DNA of 64,000 bases from VRUE01 sp963703895 (GCA_963703895.1 CAVPFX010000002.1:496001-560000); one strand, 5' to 3'. Positions 25,086 through 34,298 are shown, counted from the first letter of the stretch. Numbers and translations: made by a program. The notes: generated from the letters alone by a model not told the origin.

Positions 25086-25849
25086 CGACTCTTCTTCTGG
25101 GCGAGAAGCTTGTCCAGCTGCTGCTGAACGGTGGGGCCGATCTTGAACCGAAACGCCCGCCAGTATTTATAGAACTCCTCCTCCGTTGCGAAGGTGCCTC
25201 TGCCTTTTCGGAGGTCATCGAGGTTCTGGACGGCACCGATGTACTCGCGCGTCGTCGATGAGCGTTGCTTAGAGGCGATTCGCCAAGGCTCGTGCACCAG
25301 CAACTCGAGGTCTCGAATCCGACCCGGGATCGACTCGTCAAGCGTGTAGATGCCGAGCAGGTCCAGGTGGCTCGCGTAATCCTCAAAAGCTCGGAAGGTG
25401 CCGGGCCATTGCAGCGACGGATAGCGGAAGTAGGTATTCCCGGTGTACAACGTGATTCGGCTCTGCGTCCCTTTGCCGCTCTTGTTGCGACGCGCGATCT
25501 TGACGTCCACGGCGTGATGTTGGCCACCGAAAGCCGCGCCGCTCAACTCGAGATCGGGATATCCACGCTCCGTGCCTCGCTGAGCGGTGGCGTCAGGCAG
25601 CTTCTCGGTCTCCTCGAGCAGAAAGTCGACCAGCGAGACCTCGAGGATGTTCGCGAGAGCCGCCGGCTCCTTCGGCAGCGGCAGAAAGTGGCCACCTGCG
25701 GCTAGCTTCTGCTCAAGCTCGTCCGCGTCCTTGGCGACGATCGGCCATACCGCGCTCGCGCCATGCTTGCGAAACACCGCGACTAGATCGAGTTCGTACC
25801 GCCCGACAGCGTCTCGAAGCCACTTCATAAGCTCTGCATTGGCAGCCAT
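25082..25849 (-). CDS. Restriction endonuclease of the R-M set (PD-(D/E)XK)
   Basis: 255 aa. Catalytic core GYPDLELSG ... HAVDVKIARR around residues 95-120 fits PD-x(n)-(D/E)xK. A long conserved-looking C-terminal segment with many aromatic residues follows (TLYTGNTYFRYP, VHEPWRIASKQR). Type II REase architecture; I suspect a ScaI-like annotation but cannot confirm it. It converges with the methyltransferase and lies 48 bases downstream of the GHKL ATPase on the same strand, suggesting an ATPase-REase operon. Confidence 0.75.
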   Translation of the reverse strand: MAANAELMKWLRDAVGRYELDLVAVFRKHGASAVWPIVAKDADELEQKLAAGGHFLPLPKEPAALANILEVSLVDFLLEETEKLPDATAQRGTERGYPDLELSGAAFGGQHHAVDVKIARRNKSGKGTQSRITLYTGNTYFRYPSLQWPGTFRAFEDYASHLDLLGIYTLDESIPGRIRDLELLVHEPWRIASKQRSSTTREYIGAVQNLDDLRKGRGTFATEEEFYKYWRAFRFKIGPTVQQQLDKLLAQKKSR

Positions 25850-25897
25850 CTTCGCGGGGCTTCGACGCCGCCGCAGGCCGTCCTGCCGGCCCTCGGC

Positions 25898-28208
25898 CTA
25901 GTCGGCTGCTACCGCTTCCCGAGCCTCCGCCTCCGCGAGCTGAATTCCGGGCTCCATTGCCATGAGGACGGCGCGAGCCATCCGTGCCTGCTCTCCCCGG
26001 ACGTAGTCATCGGGAATCTCTATCTGTCGCCCCTCTTCATCAGCTTGGTGCTCCTTCTCCTCCTCGGCAAGTGCTTGCTTGAAGAGACCGAAGAGCACGG
26101 GGTACTCGAATGACTCCCGAAAGCGCTGCAGGGCCGTCTCGTCGAGGTCCTTCTGATCAATTACCTGTTTGTAGGCAGAAAAGTCTTCGTTCATGAACCA
26201 CTCGACCTTCGTGATCGTGCTTGGCTGCGTCGGGTCGTCGCGGTGAATCTGGCATTTCCCGACAGTGTGCTCATCCCAGGTCGGGTCAAAGTCGGTCCAA
26301 GCATCGCGTCCTAGCCAGTTGACGTCGATGTTCGGCTCACCGCCGGTCGGGGCGTCCGGGTCTTTGTTGTTGCGTGGCTCGACGACTTCGATTGCCCCCG
26401 TTGCCGTGAGGAGGACGCCGAGCGCAGGAACCACCAGCGCGACCCGCAGTGAGGAGGAGGCCATTGGGCAGGTGTCCATTGCCTGCAGCGTCACTCGCAC
26501 CTTGCCACCGAGTAGACGGCCCGTTGCGACGACTTCGACAAAGTCGCCAAGCTCCGAACCGAGAATGACCGAAAGACCATCGGCATGCTTGGGCAGGAAG
26601 TCGTTCTTGGCGTCGATGGTGAGACGGAGCGAGGCGGTTGCGCCTCGCTCGATGCGGACGGGATCGTTTTCGATTTCCAGGGTGGTTGGAACCTCAGGCA
26701 TCAGCGAGTCGTCGACAATCGGCGCTGGCCCCGGCGGCTGCCTTCGGTGCTTCCGCCGCCGCCGTCTTCCGCCACCTTTCGTGCCGCCGATCTCGCCTTT
26801 CAGGTAGGCCCCGATCTGCCGAGCGAGCTGTCGCTTCACCTTTTCGGTCGTCGTTTTTTGTGCGTTCTCAACCACGCGCTGCTTCGCTTGCTCATCTAGT
26901 TCCTGCAGGTTCTCGTCCTCCTCGAGCTCCATAACGACACGGTCAATAATCCGTCGAGCCTCGGGCGAGTCGACTCCCGTCTCTCGGGTTGAAGAGAAGA
27001 CGGCGCGCTTGGCAGCACTGGTGAGCCCCGTGCCGTCGACGACGATGACGAGCCGCTTGTAAAGAAATGGGAGATCGAGGGCCCTCTTGACCCAGCTTCG
27101 ATCGCGCGTGATCTGGCGCTGGCCGTTGAGCGAGATGGTCAACCCTTGTCTGGCGCTCGTATAGGCATCGGGATCTCGGGCCTCATTGAGCACGTAGTAG
27201 CGAATGACGACTTTTCCGAGGTCGGGCCCAAGTTGCAGTTCGCGCACATCTGAGTAGTCGGCAGTATCAGGTCGTCCTAGGAGGTGCAACAACCCTGAGA
27301 TCACGCGTCGCGAGATGGTCCCTTTCATGCCTGGGAAGCGCTCGGTGCGAGTCTCGATGACCCGCATCGGCAGGGCTGGATCGGGCAAGCCCGAATGAAA
27401 GAGATGCCAAAGGCTCTGCTTGGGCTCGTATGCTGCACGGGCGTAGCGCGAAAGCTCGTACTCGACCAGCTTCACGTAGGTGCCATACGGCAGGCCCGGG
27501 AAGCTCATCGACTGAGAGACGAAGGACCGACTCATCTCCTGCAGCAAGGTACTCGTAGGTCCCTGACTTAAAACGCTCGGGGTCTAGCGGGTTATAGCGA
27601 ACTAGGCTGAAGCCGACTTCATCCTGTCTTCCCTCCAGCAAGTTTGGAGCCAGGCGAGAAGCAATAACTACGTAGCGGGCGAAGCGATATGAGGCTGCTC
27701 CGCCTGCGTTGTATACGCCCATGACGTGGGGCTGATCCTTCTTATTCGATGCTAGAAGGCTTAGCAGCGTTTGTGGAAAGTCATCCGGATGCTGGCCGGT
27801 GCCTTGATCTTGAATCGTGACCGTAGGCCGAGCGGCGACGCCCGAGTCAATCATCGTCACGCGGAGCAGGTCGGCGAGTGTCCGCCGATCATCGTCTTCC
27901 AGGGCTGTTAGCCCACCCGAAGGCACGTCGTACCAGCGCTCCGCCGCGATGTGAGGCGTAGGTGCGGTCTCGCTGCGTTCGCGAGCACGCAGGTCCAACA
28001 GCGCGTCAATGCCATTAATCGGTCGCTCCATAAGCGCAAGGGCAGGATCTGAGGAGACCTCAACGGTGTGAACGTTGTTCGGAATCCCGCCCACGGGCTG
28101 CCAGGACACCGGAAGCTCGCGACCAAGGTCAGCCAAGAACTCGGTGACCTGCTCCGCATCAACAATTCCGAACACCTGCTCGGAGAGCTTGTCGTTGAGC
28201 CGTTGCAT
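25898..28208 (-). CDS. MORC/MutL-like GHKL ATPase of the R-M system, interrupted by a frameshift
   Basis: The N-terminal frame (from ATG 28208) carries the GHKL motifs: N-box-like INGIDALLDL near residue 65, DQGTG (Mg/ATP loop) near residue 130 and the glycine-rich GVYNAGGAASY lid. The frame is lost near 27545, and the C-terminal frame (25898-27547) continues the S5-like and C-terminal domains. Removing one base at the junction (GTYEYL joined to LQEMSRSF) gives a 769-aa protein. MutL/MORC-type ATPases are known partners of Vsr-methylase-REase clusters. A lysine/arginine patch (GGGRRRRRKHRR) may bind DNA. A sequencing indel or a true lesion is possible. Confidence 0.75.
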
Positions 28209-28348
28209 TTGCCTCCCCCTGACTTTTGATCGGTACGCGGCAGTGCTCCGAGGAGAAGTATCAGATCTGTGGCGCCTTGGCCGCAAGTGGGCCACTTTCC
28301 TGCAAAGCGCCGCTCCTGCCGCTTTCGTCGTTTCGAGGGGAGACTGTT

Positions 28349-28371
28349 GCCGGGCGCTTTCCTCGCCCGGC
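28349..28371 (-). terminator. Possible weak terminator after the SRPBCC gene
   Basis: Perfect 8-bp GC stem (28349-28356 with 28364-28371) just past the SRPBCC stop on the minus strand, but without a T-run, so termination efficiency is uncertain. Confidence 0.35.
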
Positions 28372-28377
28372 CCTTCG

Positions 28378-28869
28378 TCACGCCCTCGCGGCGCCGAGGA
28401 GGGGGTCGACCTGGTTGAGCGTTTCGGTCATGCCTTGCTCCATCCCCATCTCGATCATCTGTTCCATCGACTCGCGGTCAGCGAAGTGGGTTTGGATCGA
28501 CATCGTTGCGGTGCCGTCGGTCTCGGCGATCGTCACCGTCATCGCCGTCGGGCCTCCGTCATCGGGCTTGCCCTCGTCGTCGACGGCGTCGTCCTTGATG
28601 TGCAGCCGGTGGGGCGGCTCGACCTCCTCGATCCGCCACCAGCCGTGGTGCTTCTCACCGTCGGGGCCGGTCATGAAGTAGGTAGTGCGCGCGCCGACCG
28701 TGAGCTCGTGCTCGACGAAGGTCGACGAATGGGACGGTGGGCTCCACCAGCGCTCCAGCTGGCGCGGATCCGACCACAGCTCCCAGAGTCGCTCGGCATC
28801 GGCGTCGAACTTCGCCGTGATCGTCATGGTCAGGGCGTCGATGTCCTTGTCTACGTCGGTGACGGGCAT
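28378..28869 (-). CDS. SRPBCC/AHSA1-type ligand-binding protein
   Basis: 163 aa. START-like fold signature: FDADAERLWELWSDPRQLERWW near the N-terminus and WWRIEEVEPPHRLHI in the middle. AHSA1-type proteins encoded with an ArsR repressor are a common actinobacterial pair; the ligand is unknown. The ATG shares one base with the ArsR stop (TGATG), so translation is coupled. Confidence 0.88.
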   Translation of the reverse strand: MPVTDVDKDIDALTMTITAKFDADAERLWELWSDPRQLERWWSPPSHSSTFVEHELTVGARTTYFMTGPDGEKHHGWWRIEEVEPPHRLHIKDDAVDDEGKPDDGGPTAMTVTIAETDGTATMSIQTHFADRESMEQMIEMGMEQGMTETLNQVDPLLGAARA

Positions 28870-29225
28870 CAGCTGTCTCCTTTGTCGGTTTCGAGAATCT
28901 GCTCCATCCGCTCGATCCGGCCACGCCAGTCCGCCTCGAGACGATCGAGTGCGGCGTGGGCGCGCACGAGGGCGTCGGTCTGGGTGTGGACGATCGACTC
29001 GCGACCGACTCGGTGCTTGCTCACCAGTTCAGCCCGCTCCAGCACGGCGACGTGCTTCTGTATCGCCGTCACGCTGATCGGGTGTTCGCGGGCCAGGGCC
29101 GAGACCGAAAGCCGGCCCTCGTGGGCGCGGCAGAGAATGTCGCGGCGGATCGGATCGGCTAGCGCCCCGAACAGCAGGTCAGTGGCCCCCTCGTCGTCGT
29201 GGATCGGTTTCTTATCTACAACCAT
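28869..29225 (-). CDS. ArsR/SdpR-type repressor paired with the SRPBCC protein
   Basis: 118 aa: LFGALADPIRRDILCRAHEGRLSVSALA, recognition helix SVTAIQKHVAVLERAELV and wing VGRESIVHTQ. The ATG at 29225 (not upstream starts) is chosen because a perfect operator palindrome overlaps it and because family members start here. It probably represses its own operon; a Cys in DILCRAH is not part of a metal site pair. First gene of the ArsR-SRPBCC operon. Confidence 0.9.
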   Translation of the reverse strand: MVVDKKPIHDDEGATDLLFGALADPIRRDILCRAHEGRLSVSALAREHPISVTAIQKHVAVLERAELVSKHRVGRESIVHTQTDALVRAHAALDRLEADWRGRIERMEQILETDKGDS

Positions 29226-29235
29226 TTGGTTGTAG
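29216..29235. promoter_or_regulatory. Perfect 20-bp ArsR autoregulatory operator
   Basis: CTACAACCA-TT-TGGTTGTAG, a perfect dyad overlapping the ArsR start codon (29223-29225). The ACAACC...GGTTGT half-sites are the common operator type of ArsR-SRPBCC operons, so autorepression is the expected mode. Confidence 0.75.
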
Positions 29236-29295
29236 GTTAGCACGACGGGGTACGGTGCCGACGCTTGCAAATCGCAATCACGCTGGAGGACGCGG

Positions 29296-29901
29296 ATGCC
29301 GGACACCACCTGCCACATGTCGATCTCGCTCGATGGCTTCGTCGCCGGATCGGACCAAAGCCGGGAGAATCCGCTGGGGAAGCGCGGCAGGGAGGTTCAT
29401 AGCTGGCACCTCGGCGACGAGCGCGCGAACGACGCCGACGCGACGGCAGAGGGCTGGCTCATGCGACCGCGCGGGGCTTACGTCATGGGCCGCAACATGT
29501 TCGGGCCGATCCGCGGCGAGTGGGACGAGGACTGGGATGGATGGTGGGGCTCCGAGCCGCCCTACCACGCGCCGGTTTTCGTGCTCACCCACCACGCCCG
29601 CGAGCCGATCGAGATGGAGGGCGGTACGAGCTTCCACTTCGTCACTCAGGGCTTCGAGGCCGCCTACGCGCAGGCGCGTGAGACGGCCGGCGAGGATGGC
29701 ATCGACATCGCGGGCGGCGCCTCGACCGTCCGTCAGGCGCTCGCCGCCGGAGTGATCGACGAACTCACGCTCGACGTGACCCCCGTCCTGCTTGGGTCCG
29801 GCGAGCGGCTGTTCGACGGAGTCGAGTCCTTCGGGTTCGAGCCGGTCGAGGCGCTCCACTCTCCGCTCGCCACGCACATCCGCTACCGACGGGCGGGGTG
29901 A
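29296..29901 (+). CDS. RibD C-terminal/dihydrofolate-reductase-like protein
   Basis: 201 aa. N-terminal strand MSISLDGFVAG and the later IDIAGGASTVRQALAAGVIDELTLDVTPVLLG are the RibD_C/DHFR-like signatures (NADPH-binding GGA and IDEL). Stand-alone family members are uncharacterised reductases, often in sigma-factor or stress clusters. RBS ctggagga before the ATG. Divergent from the ArsR operon and possibly controlled by the same operator region. Confidence 0.85.
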   Translation: MPDTTCHMSISLDGFVAGSDQSRENPLGKRGREVHSWHLGDERANDADATAEGWLMRPRGAYVMGRNMFGPIRGEWDEDWDGWWGSEPPYHAPVFVLTHHAREPIEMEGGTSFHFVTQGFEAAYAQARETAGEDGIDIAGGASTVRQALAAGVIDELTLDVTPVLLGSGERLFDGVESFGFEPVEALHSPLATHIRYRRAG

Positions 29902-29976
29902 GGAGTCGATCTTCGGTCTGGGGCGGCGTCAGCTTTCTGGCGGTCTAGAGCGCTAATCATGTAGCGCCGCGACGCC

Positions 29977-30005
29977 GGGTACGCCATGTGCCCTTACGTG
30001 TACCC
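29977..30005. promoter_or_regulatory. Inverted repeat before the toxin-antitoxin operon
   Basis: GGGTAC at 29977-29982 with GTACCC at 30000-30005, centred about 22 bases before the antitoxin ATG. Type II antitoxins usually bind such repeats in their own promoter. Short arms make this tentative. Confidence 0.35.
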
Positions 30006-30013
30006 TTGGGGAT

Positions 30014-30271
30014 ATGGCTGAACGAAACCGCCGCATCAACGTGACTCTGGAGCCAGATTACGCGCAGAAGTTGGCGAGCTTGGCGGAGCGCACGCATGTC
30101 CAAGAGGGAACTCTGGCTCGCTCGCTTCTCTCCAGCGCACTCGACGAAGCCGACCCCGAAGCCTCGCGAATCACTGAAATCCTCGATGGGATTCCTGGAG
30201 CGTGGGAGAGGGCGCAAGATTCGATCGAGCAGGCTCGGCGCGGCGAGACGGTCCCGCTCTCCGAGCTCTAG
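30014..30271 (+). CDS. Ribbon-helix-helix-type antitoxin
   Basis: 85 aa. The N-terminal strand-helix-helix (RRINVTLEPDYAQKLASLAERTHVQEGTLARSLL) fits a CopG/RHH DNA-binding dimer; the acidic C-terminus (ERAQDSIEQARRG) would bind the toxin. It precedes the RelE/ParE-like gene by 3 bases. It should neutralise the toxin and repress the operon. Confidence 0.8.
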   Translation: MAERNRRINVTLEPDYAQKLASLAERTHVQEGTLARSLLSSALDEADPEASRITEILDGIPGAWERAQDSIEQARRGETVPLSEL

Positions 30272-30274
30272 CCA

Positions 30275-30565
30275 ATGGCTACGATCGAGGTCACGCGCTT
30301 GGCGCGTGACGAGCTTCGTGAGCTGATGGAGACCCGTCAGCTTCCAGCCGACACGCGCGAACGGGTCTCGCACACGCTGCTCACGTTGGAAGAGTTCCCG
30401 CGCGCCGGCAAGCAGCTCTCTGGCCTCTGGCGGGACTGTCGGGCGCTGATCGGTCCATGGGGGTGGCTGATCGTCGTCTACATGTACATCGAGGCCGAGG
30501 GTCGGGTCGTCGTTATCGCCTTCCACGACGCACGAACCTCCGACACCGCAATCACTCGTTCTTAA
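30275..30565 (+). CDS. RelE/ParE-superfamily toxin
   Basis: 96 aa. RelE/ParE fold: two N-terminal helices, then a strand-rich segment (DCRALIGPWGWLIVVYMYI) and VVVIAFHDAR near the C-terminus in place of the usual IxRVxHxR. The weakly conserved C-terminal catalytic residues do not allow a choice between ribosome-dependent mRNA cleavage (RelE) and gyrase inhibition (ParE). Second gene of a compact two-gene operon. Confidence 0.78.
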   Translation: MATIEVTRLARDELRELMETRQLPADTRERVSHTLLTLEEFPRAGKQLSGLWRDCRALIGPWGWLIVVYMYIEAEGRVVVIAFHDARTSDTAITRS

Positions 30566-30666
30566 GACCGAGAAATCTCACTGAGCCGGCGCAGACTGCC
30601 TGCCCGCGGTCACTGCGGCGAGGTCGCCGAGAAAGCCGTCGGCTCGACGCGGTTCACTTTGTCCTC

Positions 30667-31197
30667 GTGATCTCCTATTCCATGAGCTTGTCGGCCGACG
30701 GCTACATCGCCGGACCCGACGGAAGCTTCGACTGGGCGGTGCCCAGCGAGGAGTTGCACCGGTTCCATAACGAACGGGTTGCCGCGATCGACGCCCAACT
30801 GCTCGGCCGGCGCCTCTACGAGACGATGCTCGTGTGGGACACCGAGGAGTTCTCCGACCCCGTGATGGCGGAGTTCGCCGAGATTTGGCGTCCGCTCGAG
30901 AAGATCGTGTTCTCGACCACGTTGACGAGCGTCGAGGGCAGCAACCGCCTGGCCACGGGAACGCTCGAGGAGGAGATCGCCGCGCTCGGGAACCGGAGGA
31001 TCGCGGTCGGCGGCGCCGGCCTTGCGGCGGAATGCATGCGGCGCGGGCTGATCGACGAGTTCGAGCTGTTCGTCATCCCGATCGTGGTCGGTGGCGGCAC
31101 GCCGTACTTTCCGCCGGACGTGCACATCGACCTCGAGCTGGTCGAGACCCGCACGTTCGGCGCGACCGTGTACTTGCACTACCGTCGGCGCGGCTAG
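30667..31197 (+). CDS. Second RibD C-terminal/DHFR-like protein
   Basis: 176 aa. Starts MISYSMSLSADGYIAGPDG from GTG 30667 and contains LLGRRLYETM, IAVGGAGLAAECMRRGLIDEFELFVIPIVVGGG, diagnostic of RibD_C reductases. It is clearly a different subfamily from the copy at 29296 (shorter, different start motif). Substrate unknown. It stands alone between the TA pair and a GNAT gene. Confidence 0.88.
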   Translation: MISYSMSLSADGYIAGPDGSFDWAVPSEELHRFHNERVAAIDAQLLGRRLYETMLVWDTEEFSDPVMAEFAEIWRPLEKIVFSTTLTSVEGSNRLATGTLEEEIAALGNRRIAVGGAGLAAECMRRGLIDEFELFVIPIVVGGGTPYFPPDVHIDLELVETRTFGATVYLHYRRRG

Positions 31198-31253
31198 AGG
31201 GTCAACGCCCCCGGCCTGGTCCACCTACGTTCGCTGCGAAGTACGGTCTGCCG

Positions 31254-31747
31254 GTGGATATCCGGCGCATGCGTCCCGATGAGCTTGATTCGGCGGTCAG
31301 CGTGTGGCGCGAGGCGAACATCGCCCGTGGTGCTCCGCACGGGCGGGAGCGCACCGCCCGCGTCCGCGCGAAGCTTTCAGTCTCAGATGCCCTGGCGTTC
31401 GTGGCACTGCGACCGGGCATCGTGGGCATGGCGCTGGCCGAGCCGGGGCGGTCCGATGACGGCGCGGGTGAACTCGACCCGTCGCTCCTGCACATCTCGA
31501 TGGTGTTCGTGCATCCCACCGCACAGCGCTCGGGAGTCGGCCTCCCCCTGGTCCTTCATGTGCTCGACGTCGCCGGTTCGCACGGATATCAGCGTGTCGC
31601 CATCTGGACCGCCAAGGACAACACGCCCGCCCGTAGGCTCTACGAGCGCGCCGGGATGACCCTCACCGGCAAGAGCGCTCCTTTTCATGCGGGAACACAG
31701 CTCCAATACGGATGCCCCCTCAACGGCGAGCCGGCGGTTACGCCTGA
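31254..31747 (+). CDS. GNAT acetyltransferase with uncertain 3' end
   Basis: About 163 aa. GNAT motifs: LLHISMVFVHPTAQRSGVG (AcCoA pyrophosphate loop) and ARRLYERAGM. GTG 31254 gives MDIRRMRPDELDSAV. The frame does not stop after the acetyltransferase fold but runs on as low-quality sequence antisense-free over the PAP2 gene; a stop (TGA 31745-31747) is reached only with a one-base shift. A 3' indel or lost stop is suspected, so the end given is provisional. Confidence 0.6.
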
Positions 31748-31761
31748 TAATTGCGGGACGG

Positions 31762-32385
31762 ATGGTCGAGCGCGCCAGGCGACACGCGGTTGGGGGGTGC
31801 CTCGCGTGCCTCGCTGGGTTCTCGCTGGTGCTCGTCCTCGCCTACTGGGTCGGGCCGGCCGAGCGGCTCGACCGCAGCGTCCTCAACGCCCTCAGCACTC
31901 CCACCGACACCCTCGTCAACGAAGTCGCCTACGTCGGCTTCGCGGTCGTCAACTTCAGGCCAGCCTGGGTGATCGTGGGCGCGATCGCGGTCGTGATCGC
32001 GTTGGCGCAAAGGCGGATATGGGACGCGGTCCTCGCTGCCGCCCTCGTCGCCGGCACTGGCGGCCTTGTCCTCGCCCTGAAGGCACTGCTCGCCAATCCC
32101 CGCTACCAGCCGGTTCCGGTCGACTCCGACGCCTACCCGTGGAAGGACGCCTTCCCGAGCGGGCATGCCGCCGGGTCGCTGGCGATGTCGCTCGCCTTCC
32201 TCAGCGTCGTCCCGCCCTCCTGGCGACGGCCGACCGCCGCCGCCGGCATCGTCTTCACTCTCTACATCAGCCTCGGGGTCCTGCTGCTCAACTACCACTA
32301 CCCGGGCGACGTCCCGGCCGGCTGGCTGCTCGCCGCGGGCTGGTGGTTCTTCCTGCTGGCGGCGCTTCCTAGCTCCGAGCCGTGA
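31762..32385 (+). CDS. PAP2-family membrane phosphatase
   Basis: 207 aa with about five transmembrane helices. Phosphatase motifs are C1 KALLANPRYQP, C2 FPSGHAAGS and C3 ending HYPGDVPAG (His and Asp of the third motif). Members dephosphorylate phosphatidate, undecaprenyl-PP or related lipids on the outer face of the membrane. ATG at 31762. Its 3' end overlaps by 17 bases the convergent lipoprotein gene. Confidence 0.88.
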   Translation: MVERARRHAVGGCLACLAGFSLVLVLAYWVGPAERLDRSVLNALSTPTDTLVNEVAYVGFAVVNFRPAWVIVGAIAVVIALAQRRIWDAVLAAALVAGTGGLVLALKALLANPRYQPVPVDSDAYPWKDAFPSGHAAGSLAMSLAFLSVVPPSWRRPTAAAGIVFTLYISLGVLLLNYHYPGDVPAGWLLAAGWWFFLLAALPSSEP

Positions 32386-32995
32386 CCGCGGCCACGAAGG
32401 CCGACGGCAGCGCGAAGAGTCTCTCCTGCCCCCAAGTCGGTTCCTTTGCGAGGCGCTCACCGCTCAGCGAGGGGCACTGGGGTGCTGGTGGGGGGAGAGA
32501 AGAAGAGGGATGTTTTTGACGAACATTCCGCAGGGCTTGCACGGCGGAGTTGAGGACATCTTGACTTTCAGCGTGAATCGTCACAGTCGTTCGCCCGGTG
32601 AAGATTTCCAAATCGGCTCCGCCCCCCGAAAACGGCTTGGTCGCCTTGGCGCCGTGGAAATCGAATAGTTGGGCCTCACGGAGGCCTGCCCCGCGAGCGC
32701 AAATGCTGTAGTTGTGTATCTGGAGCGGGGGAGGACAACCGCCTTCATCCGGCGGGTCCTTGCACTGGCCGTAGATGAGAATCCAGGCCGTGTCTCGTTT
32801 GTCCTCGTGCAGCTCGGGATCTCCGTAAACGTCTCGTAGAGAGTTCCCAGCTACGGAGTCACCTGAGTAGTAGACCGGGTAGGTCCGGAATTCTTTGATC
32901 TCGCTCAAACTCGGCGCGTCCTCCGCACATGCGCAGAGGAAAAGCCCGGAAGCGAAAGTCGTAATTAGCGCCCAGAGGACCCGCCTGAAATTCAC
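32369..32995 (-). CDS. Putative lipoprotein, unknown function
   Basis: 208 aa from a GTG. N-terminal hydrophobic stretch LWALITTFASGLFLCAC ends in a lipobox-like LCAC, so a lipid-anchored exported protein is likely. The mature region has three further Cys (QCKDPPDEGGCPPP, SICARG). Noticeably lower GC than the flanks, suggesting recent acquisition. No family recognised. Longer upstream open sequence (to 33205) was rejected as non-coding in character. Confidence 0.6.
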   Translation of the reverse strand: MNFRRVLWALITTFASGLFLCACAEDAPSLSEIKEFRTYPVYYSGDSVAGNSLRDVYGDPELHEDKRDTAWILIYGQCKDPPDEGGCPPPLQIHNYSICARGAGLREAQLFDFHGAKATKPFSGGGADLEIFTGRTTVTIHAESQDVLNSAVQALRNVRQKHPSSSLPPPAPQCPSLSGERLAKEPTWGQERLFALPSAFVAAVTARS

Positions 32996-33095
32996 AAATC
33001 GCGACTCTAACCAGGGGCGAGGCCCAAAGAGGCTCCAAAAGGCCTCCCGTGGGCATTGGTCCGCTAAGGGCGATTGAGGTGGCTGTCCTGCATAG

Positions 33096-34292
33096 CTAGC
33101 CGGCCCGGACGCGGGCGGCCTGGCGGACCAGGTGGTCGCGCTCGGCGACGTTCGTGGCCCGGCGGGCGGCCTCGGCGTAGGCCGTGGCGGCGGCGGGCAG
33201 GTCACCGCTCAGCTCATGCAGGTGGCCGCGGACGGCGTGCCAGCGGTGGCGGTCGCCGAGCACCTCACGCAGTTGCTCGGTCTCGCGCAGCCCGGCGTCG
33301 GCGCCGAGGACGTGGCCGGCCGCCACCGCGCGCCCAAGCACGGCGGCGGGGTTTTGGTGCGCTGGATCGTCGGTAAGGGCGACGAGGTCGTCGTACCAGG
33401 CGAGGATCTGCGGCCAGTCGGTCTCCTCGGCGCTTGCCGCATCGTCGTGCAGGGCGGCGATCGCCGCCTCGAGCTGGTAGCGGCCGGGACGCCGTTCCTC
33501 CGTCTGCACGGCCAGCGCCGACTGCAGGACCCGCACGCCCTCGGCGATCTCGCGGCTGTCCCAGAGGGCGCGATCCTGTCGGTCGAGCGTGACGATGCGA
33601 CCCTCGGCGTCGAATCGAGCCGGCAGCCGGGCGTGGTTGAGGAGCATCAGCGCGAGCAGCCCGCGCGCCTCCGGCTCCTCGCTGGCGAGGTTGAGTTGGC
33701 GGCTGAGCCGGATCGCCTCGCCCGCCAGGTCCACCCGGCCCGCGTGCCCAGCCGTGTAAACGAGGTAGAGCACGCGCAGCACGACGGCGAGGTCGCCCGG
33801 CTGGTCCAGGGGCTGGTCCCGGAGAGAGCGCTTGGCCCGGCTGATCCGCTGCGCCATCGTCGCCTCCGGCACGTAGAAGGCGTCGGCGATCTCCCGGGTG
33901 GTGAGACCGCCGACGGCGCGCAGGGTTAGCGCCACCTGGGAGGCGGGCGCAAGGTCGGGGTGGCAGCAGCAGAAGAGCAGGAAGAGGGTGTCGTCGCCCT
34001 CTTCGGTGGCAGCGGGCGTCGGCTCGGCGTACGTCACCTCCTCGCGGCGGTGCCGGGCGGCCTCGCTGCGGCGGGCGTCGACGAGCCGCCGGGTCGCGAC
34101 CGTCGCCAGCCACGCGCCCGGCTCGCGCGGTGGGTGCTCGGGCCACACCCGGAGAGCCTCCAGCAGCGCCTCCTGCAGCGCGTCCTCGGCGGCATCGAAG
34201 TCCTCGCCCCGCCGGACCAGGCCCGCGAGCACCCGCGGGACGAGGGTGCGCAGCGCGCCCTCGTCCAGCCGTCGCGTCGGCTCATCGATCAC
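33096..34292 (-). CDS. ECF42-group sigma factor with C-terminal TPR-like extension
   Basis: 398 aa. Sigma2 (AEDALQEALLEALRVWPEHPPREPGAWLATVATRRLVD) and sigma4 (GGLTTREIADAFYVPEATMAQRISRAK) domains are followed by a ~200-aa helical extension (ARGLLALMLLNHARLPAR ... VLGRAVAAGHVLG). This extension and an adjacent DGPF/YciI gene define the ECF42 group, whose extension is thought to substitute for an anti-sigma factor. GTG start, 6 bases after the DGPF stop: one operon. Confidence 0.9.
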   Translation of the reverse strand: MIDEPTRRLDEGALRTLVPRVLAGLVRRGEDFDAAEDALQEALLEALRVWPEHPPREPGAWLATVATRRLVDARRSEAARHRREEVTYAEPTPAATEEGDDTLFLLFCCCHPDLAPASQVALTLRAVGGLTTREIADAFYVPEATMAQRISRAKRSLRDQPLDQPGDLAVVLRVLYLVYTAGHAGRVDLAGEAIRLSRQLNLASEEPEARGLLALMLLNHARLPARFDAEGRIVTLDRQDRALWDSREIAEGVRVLQSALAVQTEERRPGRYQLEAAIAALHDDAASAEETDWPQILAWYDDLVALTDDPAHQNPAAVLGRAVAAGHVLGADAGLRETEQLREVLGDRHRWHAVRGHLHELSGDLPAAATAYAEAARRATNVAERDHLVRQAARVRAG

Positions 34293-34298
34293 GCCGCG

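Noticed and set aside
27267..27547. Two separate overlapping genes instead of one frameshifted GHKL ATPase
   Set aside because: The upstream frame's tail is not protein-like and the domains rejoin exactly with one base removed. No slippery heptamer with pseudoknot was evident for programmed frameshifting.
31748..32372. Continuation of the GNAT frame across the PAP2 gene
   Set aside because: Composition is Arg/Pro-rich shadow of the PAP2 gene in another frame; it lacks fold character. The GNAT probably ends near 31747 after an indel.
32996..33205. Upstream extension of the lipoprotein frame
   Set aside because: Pro/Arg-rich and inconsistent with a signal peptide; the GTG at 32995 gives a clean lipobox leader.
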